Shown here one piece after another: positions 7,459 to 16,040 of a DNA stretch of 64,000 nucleotides. The notes under the pieces were generated by a model. The model was not told where the DNA came from. It did no database searches and saw nothing but the letters and a program-made list of their open reading frames with translations. The position numbers and the translations under genes are program-made. The stretch comes from Acidovorax sp. Leaf78. GTDB lineage: Bacteria; Pseudomonadota; Gammaproteobacteria; Burkholderiales; Burkholderiaceae_C. Location: the NCBI RefSeq assembly GCF_001422735.1, contig NZ_LMLZ01000001.1:555233-619232 (forward strand), given 5' to 3'. Position 1 is the first letter of the stretch; every line of letters begins with the position of its first letter.

Positions 7459-8373
7459 ATGGCAACTTCCCGCACCCCCTTCACCGCGCTCGCCGCAGGC
7501 CTGACCCTGGCTTTCGCCACCTTGGCGCCCGCGAACGCGCAGACACCCACCACCCCCACGCTGGAGAAGATCAAGGCATCCGGTAAAGCCGTGCTGGGCG
7601 TGCGCGAGACCTCGCCACCCATGGCTTACGCGCTGGGCGCGAATGAAAAGTACGTGGGCTACCACGTGGAGCTGTGCGAACGCGTGCTGAAAGAAATCGT
7701 GCCCGACGCCAAGCTCGAATACATGGCCGTCACCGCGCAGAACACGCTGCCCCTGGTGCAGAACGGCACGCTCGACATCGGCTGCGGCCCCACCACCAAC
7801 AACACCGCGCGCCAGCAGCAGGTGGCCTTTGCGGTGACGACCTATGTGAGCGAGGTGCGCATGGCGGTGCGCAAGGATTCGGACCTGAAGTCCATCAGCC
7901 AGCTGGGCAACCGCACGATTGCAGCCTCCACCGGCACCACAGCCGTGCAGCTGCTGCGCAAGCAGGAGCGCACGCTGGGCGCACCCGTCAAGACGGTGCT
8001 GGGCAAGGACCACCACGAGAGCTTCATGCTGCTCGAATCCGGCCGCGCCGACGCCTTCGTGCTGGACGACAACCTGCTGGCGGGCCTGATCTCCAACTCC
8101 AAGGACCCGTCGGCCTACCGCATCGTGGGTGAGCCGCTGGGCGCCGAGCCGATCGCGCTGCTGTTCCGCAAGGACGACCCCACCTTCAAGGCTGCGGTGG
8201 ACGGTGTGCTCACGCGCCTGATGCAAAGCGGCGAGATGGAAAAGATCTACACCAAGTGGTTCGTGAACCCCATTCCGCCCAAGAACATGAGCCTGAACCT
8301 GCCGCTGGGCACCACGCTGCGCCAGCTGTTCGCCACGCCCAACGACAAGCCCCTGGAGTCCTACCAGCAATGA
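7459..8373 (+). CDS. ABC transporter substrate-binding protein, amino-acid family 3
   Basis: A 304-residue periplasmic binding protein of the SBP_bac_3 family, as in glutamate, aspartate and polar amino-acid transporters. It has a clear Sec signal peptide with likely cleavage after residue 27 (LAPANA, then QTPTT). The mature protein opens with the family pattern IKASGKAVLGVRETSPPMAY, and the central DIGCGPTTNNTARQQQV matches the ligand-gate region of this family. The start ATG 7459 is chosen to expose the signal peptide. The downstream aminotransferase overlaps its stop (ATGA). No permease or ATPase gene is present in the cluster, so it must share a transporter encoded elsewhere or act as a sensor or scavenger. 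Confidence 0.92.
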   Translation: MATSRTPFTALAAGLTLAFATLAPANAQTPTTPTLEKIKASGKAVLGVRETSPPMAYALGANEKYVGYHVELCERVLKEIVPDAKLEYMAVTAQNTLPLVQNGTLDIGCGPTTNNTARQQQVAFAVTTYVSEVRMAVRKDSDLKSISQLGNRTIAASTGTTAVQLLRKQERTLGAPVKTVLGKDHHESFMLLESGRADAFVLDDNLLAGLISNSKDPSAYRIVGEPLGAEPIALLFRKDDPTFKAAVDGVLTRLMQSGEMEKIYTKWFVNPIPPKNMSLNLPLGTTLRQLFATPNDKPLESYQQ

Positions 8374-9611
8374 ACGCCGCCATCCCCGCCACGGCCCTCC
8401 CCGCCACCGCCTTTCGCGCGGCCGACCGCATCAGCGCCATCGGTGTCTCGGACATCGTGCGCATCACGCAGGCCGCCAATGAATTGAAGCGCCAGGGCCA
8501 GCCCGTCATCGTGCTGGGCCTGGGCGAGCCGGACTTCGACACGCCCGTGCACATCCAGGAGGCTGCGCAGCGCGCCATGGCGCGGGGCGACACGCATTAC
8601 ACCGTGCTCGACGGCACGCCCGAGCTCAAGGCCGCCATCCAGCTCAAGTTCCGCCGCGACAACGGCCTGGATTTCGCCACCCACGAGATCACCGTGGGCG
8701 CCGGCGCCAAGCAGGTCATCTACAACGCGCTGATGGCCAGCCTGAACCCCGGCGACGAGGTGATCCTGCCCGCGCCGTACTGGACCTCGTACGCCGACAT
8801 GGTGCTGATCGCCGGTGGCGTGCCGGTGGTGGTGCCGTGCAGCGAAGACAACGGCTTTCGCATCACGGCGCAAGAGCTGGATGCGGCCATCACGCCGCGC
8901 ACGCGCTGGGTGTTCATCAATTCGCCATCCAACCCCAGCGGCACGGCCTACAGCGCCGAGCAACTGCGGCCCCTGCTGGAGGTGGTGCTGCGCCACCCGC
9001 AGGTGTGGGTACTGGCGGACGACATCTACGAGCACATCCTGTACGACGGCCATGCGTTTGCCACGCCAGTGGTGGTGTTGCCTGCGCTGCGGGACCGCAC
9101 GCTCACGGTGAACGGCGTGTCCAAGTCGTACGCCATGACGGGCTGGCGCATCGGCTACGGCGCGGGTCCGCGCGCGCTGATCGCGGCCATGGCGGTGGTG
9201 CAGAGCCAGGCGACGTCGTGCGCGTCGTCCATCAGCCAGGCGGCGGCGGTGGCGGCGCTCACCGGCCCGCAGGACATCGTGGCCGAGCGCTGCCGCGAGT
9301 TCCAGGCGCGGCGCGACCTGGTGGTGGCATCGCTCAACGCATCGCCGGGCCTGCGCTGCCGCGTGCCCGAGGGTGCGTTCTACACCTTTGCCAGCTGCGA
9401 AGGCGTGCTGGGCCGCACTACACCGGGTGGCGCGCTGCTGCGCACGGACGCCGATTTTTGCGACTACCTGCTGCGCGAGTTCCACGTGGCGGTGGTGCCG
9501 GGCAGCGTGCTGGGGCTGGCGCCGTATTTCCGTATCTCGTACGCTGCGTCGATGGCTGATCTGCAGGAAGCCTGCGCGCGCATCCGCCGTGCGTGCGAGG
9601 CGCTGCGCTGA
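8370..9611 (+). CDS. PLP-dependent aminotransferase, class I/II (aspartate aminotransferase-like)
   Basis: A 413-residue fold-type I aminotransferase. The PLP-binding lysine is Lys252 in VNGVSKSYAMTGWRIGYGAG, and other family marks are GLGEPDFDTP, NSPSNPSGTAYS and the late arginine in YFRISYA. It transfers an amino group between an amino acid and a 2-oxo acid. The ATG at 8370 overlaps the binding-protein stop by four bases, which implies coupled translation. In the cluster context it could turn 2-aminoadipate into 2-oxoadipate, but the family is broad and the substrate is inferred only. Confidence 0.92.
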   Translation: MNAAIPATALPATAFRAADRISAIGVSDIVRITQAANELKRQGQPVIVLGLGEPDFDTPVHIQEAAQRAMARGDTHYTVLDGTPELKAAIQLKFRRDNGLDFATHEITVGAGAKQVIYNALMASLNPGDEVILPAPYWTSYADMVLIAGGVPVVVPCSEDNGFRITAQELDAAITPRTRWVFINSPSNPSGTAYSAEQLRPLLEVVLRHPQVWVLADDIYEHILYDGHAFATPVVVLPALRDRTLTVNGVSKSYAMTGWRIGYGAGPRALIAAMAVVQSQATSCASSISQAAAVAALTGPQDIVAERCREFQARRDLVVASLNASPGLRCRVPEGAFYTFASCEGVLGRTTPGGALLRTDADFCDYLLREFHVAVVPGSVLGLAPYFRISYAASMADLQEACARIRRACEALR

Positions 9612-9656
9612 CCCGCCTGTTTTTCTTGTTTGATTTCTCGTTCCGGACCTTTTGAT

Positions 9657-11354
9657 ATGACCACGCCTTCCACCTCCAGCCCCGCCCAGAGCCGCACCGG
9701 CGGCCAGATCCTGGTCCAGCAGCTCATCACCCACGGTGTGCAGCAGCTGTTTTGCGTGCCGGGCGAGAGCTACCTGGCCGTGCTCGATGCGCTGCACGAT
9801 GCGGACATCGGCGTGACGGTGTGCCGCCAGGAAGGCGGCGCGGCCATGATGGCCGAGGCGCAGGGCAAGCTCACGGGGCAGCCGGGCATCTGCTTCGTGA
9901 CGCGCGGGCCGGGCGCGACCAATGCGTCGGCGGGCGTGCACATCGCGCACCAGGACTCGACCCCGATGATCCTGTTCGTGGGCCAGGTGGCGCGCGGGGC
10001 CATGGGGCGCGAGGCGTTCCAGGAACTCGACTACAGCGCGGTCTTCGGCACCATGGCCAAGTGGGTGGTGCAGATCGACGACCCGGCGCGCGTGCCCGAA
10101 CTCATCTCGCGCGCCTTCCACGTGGCCACCTCGGGCCGCCCCGGCCCGGTGGTGGTGGCCCTGCCCGAAGACATGCTGACGGAGGCGGCCACCGTGGCCG
10201 ACGCGCTGCCCTACCAGGTCACCGAAACCCACCCCGGCGCCGCGCAGATGGCCGAGCTGGCCGAGCGCCTGGGCAAGGCGAAGCAGCCCGTGGCCATCCT
10301 GGGCGGCAGCCGCTGGTCTGAGCAGGCGGTGCGTGAGTTCACGGCGTTTGCTGCAGATTGGTCGCTGCCCGTGTACTGCTCGTTCCGCCGGCAGATGCTG
10401 TTTGCGGCCACGCACGCCTGCTATGGCGGCGACCTGGGCCTGGGCGTGAACCCCAAGCTGCTGGCGCGCATCCGCGCATCCGACCTGGTGCTGGTGGTGG
10501 GCGGGCGCCTGTCCGAAGTGCCGTCGCAGGGCTATGAGCTGTTCGACATTCCCACGCCCGCGCAGCCCTTCGTGCATGTGCATGCCGACGCCGATGAGCT
10601 GGGCAAGCTCTACCGCCCCACGCAGGCCATCCACGCCACGCCGCAGGCCTTTGCCGCGGCCTTGAACGCGGTGCGCCCTACGGCGCCGGTGCCGTGGAAG
10701 GCCCACACCGAAGCCGCCCATGCCGACTACCTGGCCTGGAGCGACCCGGCGCCCATCCGCATCCCTGGCGACCTGCAGATGGGGCAGGTGATGCAGCACC
10801 TCAAGGACGTGCTGCCCGCCGACACCATCTTCTGCAACGGTGCGGGCAACTTCGCCACCTGGATCCACCGCTTCTGGCCCTTCACCACGTTTGCGAGCCA
10901 GCTGGCGCCCACCAGCGGGTCGATGGGCTACGGGCTGCCCGCCGGTGTCGGCGGCAAGCGGCTGTGGCCGCAGCGCGAGGTGGTGATCTTTGCGGGGGAC
11001 GGCGACTTCCTGATGCACGGCCAGGAGTTCGCGACCGCCGTGCAGTACGGCCTGCCGATCATCGTGGTGCTGCTGGACAACGCCATGTACGGCACCATCC
11101 GCATGCACCAGGAGCGCGAGTACCCGGGCCGCGTGAGCGCCACGGCGCTCAAGAACCCCGACTTCAAGGCCTACGCCCAGGCCTTCGGCGGCCATGGCGA
11201 GCGTGTGGAGCGCACCGAAGACTTCGCCCCCGCGCTGGCCCGCGCACGCGCGAGCGGCCTGCCCAGCGTGCTGCACTGCCTGATCGACCCCGAGGCGATC
11301 ACGCCCACCGGCACGCTGCAGGGCATCCGCAAGGCGGCGCTGGCCAAGCAGTAG
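9657..11354 (+). CDS. Thiamine-diphosphate-dependent enzyme (acetolactate synthase-like)
   Basis: A 565-residue ThDP enzyme of the acetolactate synthase/decarboxylase superfamily. The N-terminal pyrimidine-binding domain carries the activating glutamate in VCRQEGGAAMMAEAQGKL, and a central domain follows. The C-terminal pyrophosphate domain has GDGDFLMHGQEFATAV, ending the GDG-N motif in LLDNAMYGTI. It has no paired small regulatory subunit and belongs to the catabolic-type branch that is usually left unnamed. ATG 9657 follows a 45-base gap after the aminotransferase. A decarboxylase or carboligase acting on the 2-oxo acid made by the preceding aminotransferase is the simplest reading, as inference. 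Confidence 0.88.
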   Translation: MTTPSTSSPAQSRTGGQILVQQLITHGVQQLFCVPGESYLAVLDALHDADIGVTVCRQEGGAAMMAEAQGKLTGQPGICFVTRGPGATNASAGVHIAHQDSTPMILFVGQVARGAMGREAFQELDYSAVFGTMAKWVVQIDDPARVPELISRAFHVATSGRPGPVVVALPEDMLTEAATVADALPYQVTETHPGAAQMAELAERLGKAKQPVAILGGSRWSEQAVREFTAFAADWSLPVYCSFRRQMLFAATHACYGGDLGLGVNPKLLARIRASDLVLVVGGRLSEVPSQGYELFDIPTPAQPFVHVHADADELGKLYRPTQAIHATPQAFAAALNAVRPTAPVPWKAHTEAAHADYLAWSDPAPIRIPGDLQMGQVMQHLKDVLPADTIFCNGAGNFATWIHRFWPFTTFASQLAPTSGSMGYGLPAGVGGKRLWPQREVVIFAGDGDFLMHGQEFATAVQYGLPIIVVLLDNAMYGTIRMHQEREYPGRVSATALKNPDFKAYAQAFGGHGERVERTEDFAPALARARASGLPSVLHCLIDPEAITPTGTLQGIRKAALAKQ

Positions 11355-11484
11355 GCGGCGGCCCCGAGCGGGTGGGCGCGCGCGGCCAGGCCGTGCCATT
11401 TGTTACACGATGGTGGGGCGCGGGGCCCGGGTGGGGCCTTGGGGCGTGGAATGATCCACGTCCCCATCCATTTCACACGTTCCC

Positions 11485-12558
11485 ATGCCCGCCCACAAAC
11501 ATGCCGACGCCCTGGTGTATGCCAGCAACCAGGTGATCCTGACCGACATCTCGTACACATCGTTCACCTACCCGGGCGACCAGGAGGCGCTGGCGGCGCT
11601 CAAGGGCATTCCGGGCGCGGGGCAGCTGCTGTCGTGGCTGGACGCCAATTTTTCCGAGCAGATCACGCACCTGAACAACAACGAGCAGATGGTGCGCATC
11701 AACGCCAACAACTATGGCTCGCTGTATGCGCTGGTGGAGCGTTGCTGCGCCATCCTGTCGTGCAAGGTGCCGGATGTATACATCACCACCAACCCCGAGC
11801 TCAACGCCTATACGTCGGGCCAGCGGCGCACCTGCATCGTGCTGCACAGCGGCCTGGTGGAAGCGCTCACGCCCGACGAGCTGTGCTTCGTCATCGGCCA
11901 CGAGGTGGGTCACATCAAGGCCGCCCACGGGCTGTACCGGCAGCTGGGCGACATGCTGATCCGCTACTGGGACATCTTCGCGTCGGTCGTGCCGATCCCC
12001 GGCGTGGGCATGCTGCGCATTCCGCTGCTGCTGGCGTACTGGGAGTGGTACCGCCGGGCCGAATTCACCTGCGACCGCGCGGGCCTGCTGTGCCTGCAGA
12101 ACCTGGGACCCGGCCTGAGCGCGCTGGCCAAGCTGTCGGGCAAGGTCACGGGCTACGAAGACGAGCGCAACATCGAAGAGACCATCGCACAGACCGAGGC
12201 CCACAAGGAGGTCAACAAGCTGGTGCAGCTGGTGTCCATCATGGAAAACTCCAGCACCACGCACCCCTTCATCCCGGTGCGCCTGAAGGCCCTGAAGGAG
12301 TACGCGGGCGGCGAGCAGTACCGCGAGATTCTGGCGGGCAACTACCGCCGGGACGTGCCGCAGCTGGCCGCTGCGCCTGCTGCACTGGCCGCGCCCGGCG
12401 ACGAGGCTGCGGGCGGCGATGCGGCTGCGCTGCCGCAGCCCGGCGCCGCCGCCAGCGCCGGTGCCGGTGCTGCGGACGCCGCTGCGCCCTTGCTGGCCGC
12501 AGGTGCGCAGGCGGTGGACAAGTGGAAGAACTCGGCCGCCGGCCTGTTCAAGCGGTAG
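11485..12558 (+). CDS. M48-family metallopeptidase
   Basis: A 357-residue zinc metalloprotease. The HEXXH zinc site is at about residues 139-143 (VIGHEVGHIKAAHG), and the third ligand glutamate is near residue 193 (RRAEFTCDRAGLLC). The family pattern of a peptidase M48 domain is complete. There is no signal peptide; one moderately hydrophobic stretch (about 165-185, VVPIPGVGMLRIPLLLAYW) lies between the two zinc motifs and may be membrane-associated. The last 90 residues are a low-complexity Ala-rich tail (AAGADAAAP type) ending in WKNSAAGLFKR. It is separated from the ThDP enzyme by 130 bases and is probably an independent transcription unit. Confidence 0.92.
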   Translation: MPAHKHADALVYASNQVILTDISYTSFTYPGDQEALAALKGIPGAGQLLSWLDANFSEQITHLNNNEQMVRINANNYGSLYALVERCCAILSCKVPDVYITTNPELNAYTSGQRRTCIVLHSGLVEALTPDELCFVIGHEVGHIKAAHGLYRQLGDMLIRYWDIFASVVPIPGVGMLRIPLLLAYWEWYRRAEFTCDRAGLLCLQNLGPGLSALAKLSGKVTGYEDERNIEETIAQTEAHKEVNKLVQLVSIMENSSTTHPFIPVRLKALKEYAGGEQYREILAGNYRRDVPQLAAAPAALAAPGDEAAGGDAAALPQPGAAASAGAGAADAAAPLLAAGAQAVDKWKNSAAGLFKR

Positions 12559-12630
12559 GCTGGAATGGCGGGGGCCGCAGGATAGGCCTGCACCCCGCCT
12601 GCGGCGCAGACACCGCGCAAAATAGCGGGT

Positions 12631-13929
12631 GTGACCGATCCTTCGCCCGACGCCTCTGCGCCTTCATCTGCTGACGCGCCATCTGCCGCCACGGCATCCA
12701 CTGGCCGCCTGCGCCGCATCGCACACCTGGACATGGACGCGTTCTTCGCGTCGGTCGAGCTGCTGCGCTACCCGCAGCTCAAGGGGCTGCCCGTGGTCAT
12801 CGGCGGCGGGCGGCGCAAGGTGGACGAGTTGCTGCTGCGCGGCCCGGACGGCACCGAGGAGCGCGAGCGGCGCTTCATCCCGGTGGAGGACTTCCCGCTG
12901 CTCAAGGACTACGTGGGCCGCGGCGTGATCACCACGGCCACCTACCCTGCGCGCCAGTTCGGCGTGGGTTCGGCCATGGGCATGATGAAGGCGGCCCGGC
13001 TGTGCCCGCAGGCCATCGTGCTGCCGGTGGACTTTGACGAGGTGCGGCGTTTCTCGCGCCTGTTCAAGAGCACCATCACCGACATCGCGCCGGTGATGCA
13101 GGACCGGGGCGTGGACGAGGTGTACATCGACTTCACCGACGTGCCCGGCGGCCAGCGCGAAGGGGGCCGCGTACTGGCGCGGCTCATCCAGAAAAGCATC
13201 TTCGACGTGACGGGGCTCACCTGCTCGATCGGCGTGGCGCCCAACCGGCTGCTGGCCAAGATGGCGAGCGAGTTCAACAAGCCCAACGGCATCTCCATCG
13301 TCTACGAGGACGACCTGCAGACGAAGATCTGGCCCTTGAACGTGCGCAAGATCAACGGCATCGGCCCCAAGGCGGGCGAGAAGCTGGCGGGCCTGGGCAT
13401 CCACACCATCGGCGAGCTGGCCGCGCAGGACCCGCAGTGGCTGATTGCGCGCTTTGGCAAATCCAGCGGCGCCTGGATGCACCGCGTGGCCTGGGGCCGC
13501 GACGACAGCCCGGTGGTGACCGAGAGCGAGCCGGTGAGCATGAGCCGCGAGACGACGTTCGACCGCGACCTGCACGCCGTGCGCGACCGGGCGGAGCTGT
13601 CGGCCATCTTCACCGACCTGTGCGAGCGCGTGGCGGGCGACCTGCAGCGCAAGGGCTATGTGGGCAAGACCATCGGCATCAAGCTGCGCTACGACGACTT
13701 CAAGATCGCCACGCGCGACCAGACGCTGGACCGCTACACCCAGGACGCCGCCACCATCCGCCGCACGGCGGGCCTGTGCCTCAAGCGCGTGCCGCTCGAC
13801 CGGAAGCTGCGCTTGCTGGGCGTGCGTGTGGGCACGCTGGAGCGGGTGGGTGAGGTGCCGGACGGCCCCCCGGAGCCGCGCGCGAGCCGGGTGCGCGAAG
13901 CGGACCCCCACACCCGACCGCTTTTTTAG
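12631..13929 (+). CDS. dinB: DNA polymerase IV (Y-family)
   Basis: A 432-residue translesion polymerase. The palm motif HLDMDAFFASVE and second catalytic motif DRGVDEVYIDFTD carry the metal-binding Asp and Asp-Glu residues. Helix-hairpin-helix LNVRKINGIGPKAGEKLAGL and the little-finger domain follow. Compared with E. coli DinB there is an insertion of some 30 residues between the GG of strand 2 and GVITTATYPARQFG, which I believe is common in betaproteobacteria. The C-terminus ends TRPLF, a poor match to a beta-clamp motif. The start is GTG 12631. Convergent with queF. Confidence 0.94.
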   Translation: MTDPSPDASAPSSADAPSAATASTGRLRRIAHLDMDAFFASVELLRYPQLKGLPVVIGGGRRKVDELLLRGPDGTEERERRFIPVEDFPLLKDYVGRGVITTATYPARQFGVGSAMGMMKAARLCPQAIVLPVDFDEVRRFSRLFKSTITDIAPVMQDRGVDEVYIDFTDVPGGQREGGRVLARLIQKSIFDVTGLTCSIGVAPNRLLAKMASEFNKPNGISIVYEDDLQTKIWPLNVRKINGIGPKAGEKLAGLGIHTIGELAAQDPQWLIARFGKSSGAWMHRVAWGRDDSPVVTESEPVSMSRETTFDRDLHAVRDRAELSAIFTDLCERVAGDLQRKGYVGKTIGIKLRYDDFKIATRDQTLDRYTQDAATIRRTAGLCLKRVPLDRKLRLLGVRVGTLERVGEVPDGPPEPRASRVREADPHTRPLF

Positions 13930-13959
13930 GGGGCCGGTCCCGTTGCACTCGAACAATGC

Positions 13960-14052
13960 GTTCGGGCTGAGCCCTTCGACAGGCTCAGGACAGGCTCAGG
14001 AGAGGCTTGTCGAAGCCTTGCGCGGCGCTTCGACAAGCTCAGCGTGAACGGT
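13960..14052. repeat. Dispersed inverted repeat (family C), copy 2
   Basis: Between the convergent dinB and queF genes lie two facing arms: TTCGGGCTGAGCCCTTCGAC from 13961 and, at 14027-14050, CTTCGACAAGCTCAGCGTG. Two tandem ACAGGCTCAGG units and AGGCTTGTCGAAGCC lie between them. The same arm stands alone at 7335. Such elements are widespread between genes of Comamonadaceae and may serve as bidirectional terminators here. Confidence 0.7.
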
Positions 14053-14095
14053 TTCAAGTGCTTTTATGCCGACCCATCGGGGGTCCCCAGCAGGG

Positions 14096-14941
14096 CTACT
14101 GCCGCGCCGTGCGCACGTTGCGCGGCAGGCCTTGCGGGTGGCTGGTGCGCAGCGGGTTGATGTCCAGCCCGCCGCGGCGCGTGTAGCGCGCATACACCGT
14201 GAGCTTGATGGGTTTGCAGCGGGTCCACACGTCCATGAAGATGCGCTCCACGCACTGCTCGTGGAACTCGTTGTGGTTGCGAAAGCTCACCAGGTACTGC
14301 AGCAGGCCTTCCTGGTCGATCTGCGGGCCGCTGTAGCTGATCTGCACGCTGCCCCAGTCGGGCTGGCCGGTCACCAGGCAGTTGCTCTTGAGCAGGTTGC
14401 TGGTCAGCACCTCGGTCACGGGCGGCTGGCCCACTTCGGCGGTCAGCAGCTCGGGGGCGGGCTGGTACTGCGTGCATTCCACGTCCAGGCGATCCAGGCT
14501 CAGGCCGTCGAGCTCGTGCACGGGCTCCTGGTCGAACAGCTCGGGGCCGATGAGCCGCACACCCACGGTGGCCGGGTGCTCGCTGCCGCGCCAGGCGGCT
14601 TCGCTGATGTCGGTGCGGATGCGTGCCTGCACCTCGGCCGCATCGGCAAAGCGCGTGTTGTTGAAGCTGTTCAGGTACAGCTTGAAGGATTTGCTCTCCA
14701 CGATGTTGGGCGTCTCGCACGGCACGGTGATGTGCGCCAGCGCCACCTGCGGCTTGCCGCGCTGGTTGAGCCACGACAGCTCGAACGCCGTCCACAGGTC
14801 GGCCCCGAAGAAGGGGGCTGCGCCGGTGACGCCGATCTCGGCCCGTTTGCCCGCCCGAGGGATGGGGAACAGCAGCGATGCGTCGTACTGGTCGATGTAG
14901 GCAGAGGATTTGCCGAGTTGGGATTGTTCTGGGGTGTTCAT
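14096..14941 (-). CDS. queF: NADPH-dependent 7-cyano-7-deazaguanine reductase
   Basis: A 281-residue QueF of the long bimodular type, which reduces preQ0 to preQ1 in queuosine synthesis. The QueF signature is [19 protein letters not shown] (about residues 80-98), and the nucleophilic cysteine is in [14 protein letters not shown] (about 185-198). The substrate-binding part [16 protein letters not shown] is also present. Length matches the E. coli-type enzyme. No preQ1 riboswitch was recognised upstream. The upstream space to the hydroxylase gene holds a family A repeat. Confidence 0.96.
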   Translation of the reverse strand: MNTPEQSQLGKSSAYIDQYDASLLFPIPRAGKRAEIGVTGAAPFFGADLWTAFELSWLNQRGKPQVALAHITVPCETPNIVESKSFKLYLNSFNNTRFADAAEVQARIRTDISEAAWRGSEHPATVGVRLIGPELFDQEPVHELDGLSLDRLDVECTQYQPAPELLTAEVGQPPVTEVLTSNLLKSNCLVTGQPDWGSVQISYSGPQIDQEGLLQYLVSFRNHNEFHEQCVERIFMDVWTRCKPIKLTVYARYTRRGGLDINPLRTSHPQGLPRNVRTARQ

Positions 14942-14970
14942 GCGGTGCCCGTGGACGGTGGCAGTTGGTT

Positions 14971-15035
14971 TGCTATGTTTTTAATAGCTGCTAGCGCTTA
15001 TGGGGCAAGCGGTAGGGGCTGTTTTATTCAAATTT
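14971..15035. repeat. AGCGCTT-type dispersed palindrome (family A), copy 1
   Basis: Core ATAGCTGCTAGCGCTTATGG followed by GGCAAGCGGTAGGGGC, lying between the start of queF and the stop of the hydroxylase gene. It matches the other copies listed in this window in the order AGC, GCGCTT, AAGCG, TAGGGGC. Confidence 0.7.
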
Positions 15036-15890
15036 TCACTTGAATTCGCGCTCGCGCAGCCACTTGGTGGCGATCCACTTCTCGCCAGCGATCACCGGGG
15101 CGCCGCCGTGCAGGGTGCGGGTGGAGGGGTGGGGGCGCTCGTAGCTGAAGAACACGGCGTTGCCGCGCTGCGGCCCGACCTCGACATGCACGTCGGGGAA
15201 GGTGGTGCCGCCGCCTTTCTCGGGCGTGTTCAGGTACATCACCAGCGTGCCCACGCGCTGCCCGCCGCGCTTGACGATGGTGGGCGTGCCGGGCTCGGCC
15301 GGGTCGAAGTAGTCGTAGTGCGGCTTGTACTCTGCGCCAGGGCGGTAGTGCAGCACCTGCAGGCCTTCGCCGTTTTCTATGGGCCAGTTCAGCAGGCGGG
15401 CAATGCGCTCTTCGATGCGCTGCAGCAGTTCGCCTTCGCCGCGCTGGAAGAACATGCCATCGCTGGTGCGGTCGTCGTTGATCTCTTCGCCGCCGGTCTT
15501 GATCGCCACCGTGAGGGAGCGCGCCATGCGCGGCTCTGCCAGGGCGATCAGCGCATCGCACTCTTCGGGCGAGAGCAGGTTGCCAAACACCACGATGCGC
15601 GGCTGGGCCATGGCCAGCAGCACAGGGACCACGCGGTCGCCGCAATCCACCTGCGCGGGCGAGTCGCCCAGCTGCGGCTCGGGCACCGGCACGGCACTGG
15701 GCTGGCCTTGCTGCACAGCCAGCTCGTTGAGGTGGTCCTGCAGCGTGACTTCCATGGCATCGGCAGCCACGTCTTCGTCCCAGCCGGCATCGCGCATCGA
15801 CTTCAGCACCACCGGCGCGGCATAGCCGGCCTGGGCCTGCTCGATGATCCAGCGGCGCAGTTCAGGGGTGATCGTTTGGGCGGTCGTCAT
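15036..15890 (-). CDS. 2-oxoglutarate/Fe(II)-dependent prolyl 4-hydroxylase-like protein
   Basis: A 284-residue protein with a C-terminal P4Hc dioxygenase domain (about residues 95-284). Iron ligands are the His and Asp of YKPHYDYFD and the distal His of PSTRTLHGGAPV; the 2-oxoglutarate-binding Lys is in AGEKWIATKWLRE. The N-terminal 60 residues (TPELRRWIIEQAQAGYAAPV) form a small helical domain. It probably hydroxylates proline in a protein or peptide; the bacterial target is unknown. The start at 15890 is chosen over an upstream in-frame start because the extra 36 residues are not protein-like. Confidence 0.9.
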   Translation of the reverse strand: MTTAQTITPELRRWIIEQAQAGYAAPVVLKSMRDAGWDEDVAADAMEVTLQDHLNELAVQQGQPSAVPVPEPQLGDSPAQVDCGDRVVPVLLAMAQPRIVVFGNLLSPEECDALIALAEPRMARSLTVAIKTGGEEINDDRTSDGMFFQRGEGELLQRIEERIARLLNWPIENGEGLQVLHYRPGAEYKPHYDYFDPAEPGTPTIVKRGGQRVGTLVMYLNTPEKGGGTTFPDVHVEVGPQRGNAVFFSYERPHPSTRTLHGGAPVIAGEKWIATKWLREREFK

Positions 15891-15959
15891 ATCAGCTCTC
15901 CATACAACAGGCACAACCAGAGGCCGGCACGCGCACGGTGGCGGGCTGTGCCGGGCCAG

Positions 15960-16040
15960 GGACGCCGTCGTCCCCCTGCACGCGCGCTGTGCGGCCAAGG
16001 GGCAACGGAAAGGCGGCGAAGCCGCTCAGGGCCATGCCCT
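15960..16040. repeat. GC-rich dispersed repeat (family B), diverged copy 2
   Basis: The sequence TCCCCCTGCACGCGCGCTGTG followed by AAAGGCGGCGAAGCCGCTCA resembles the right half of the copy near 63210-63270 (CGGCAAAGCCGCTCAGGG). It abuts the 3' end of yaaA. Similarity is partial. Confidence 0.45.

Noticed and set aside
8361..11399. Open frame of 1012 codons on the minus strand opposite the aminotransferase and ThDP enzyme
   Set aside because: Same GC-rich antisense artefact; low-complexity HGR/QRA composition and no domain.
14942..15035. PreQ1 riboswitch upstream of queF
   Set aside because: The leader is occupied by a family A repeat and shows no preQ1 aptamer pattern.
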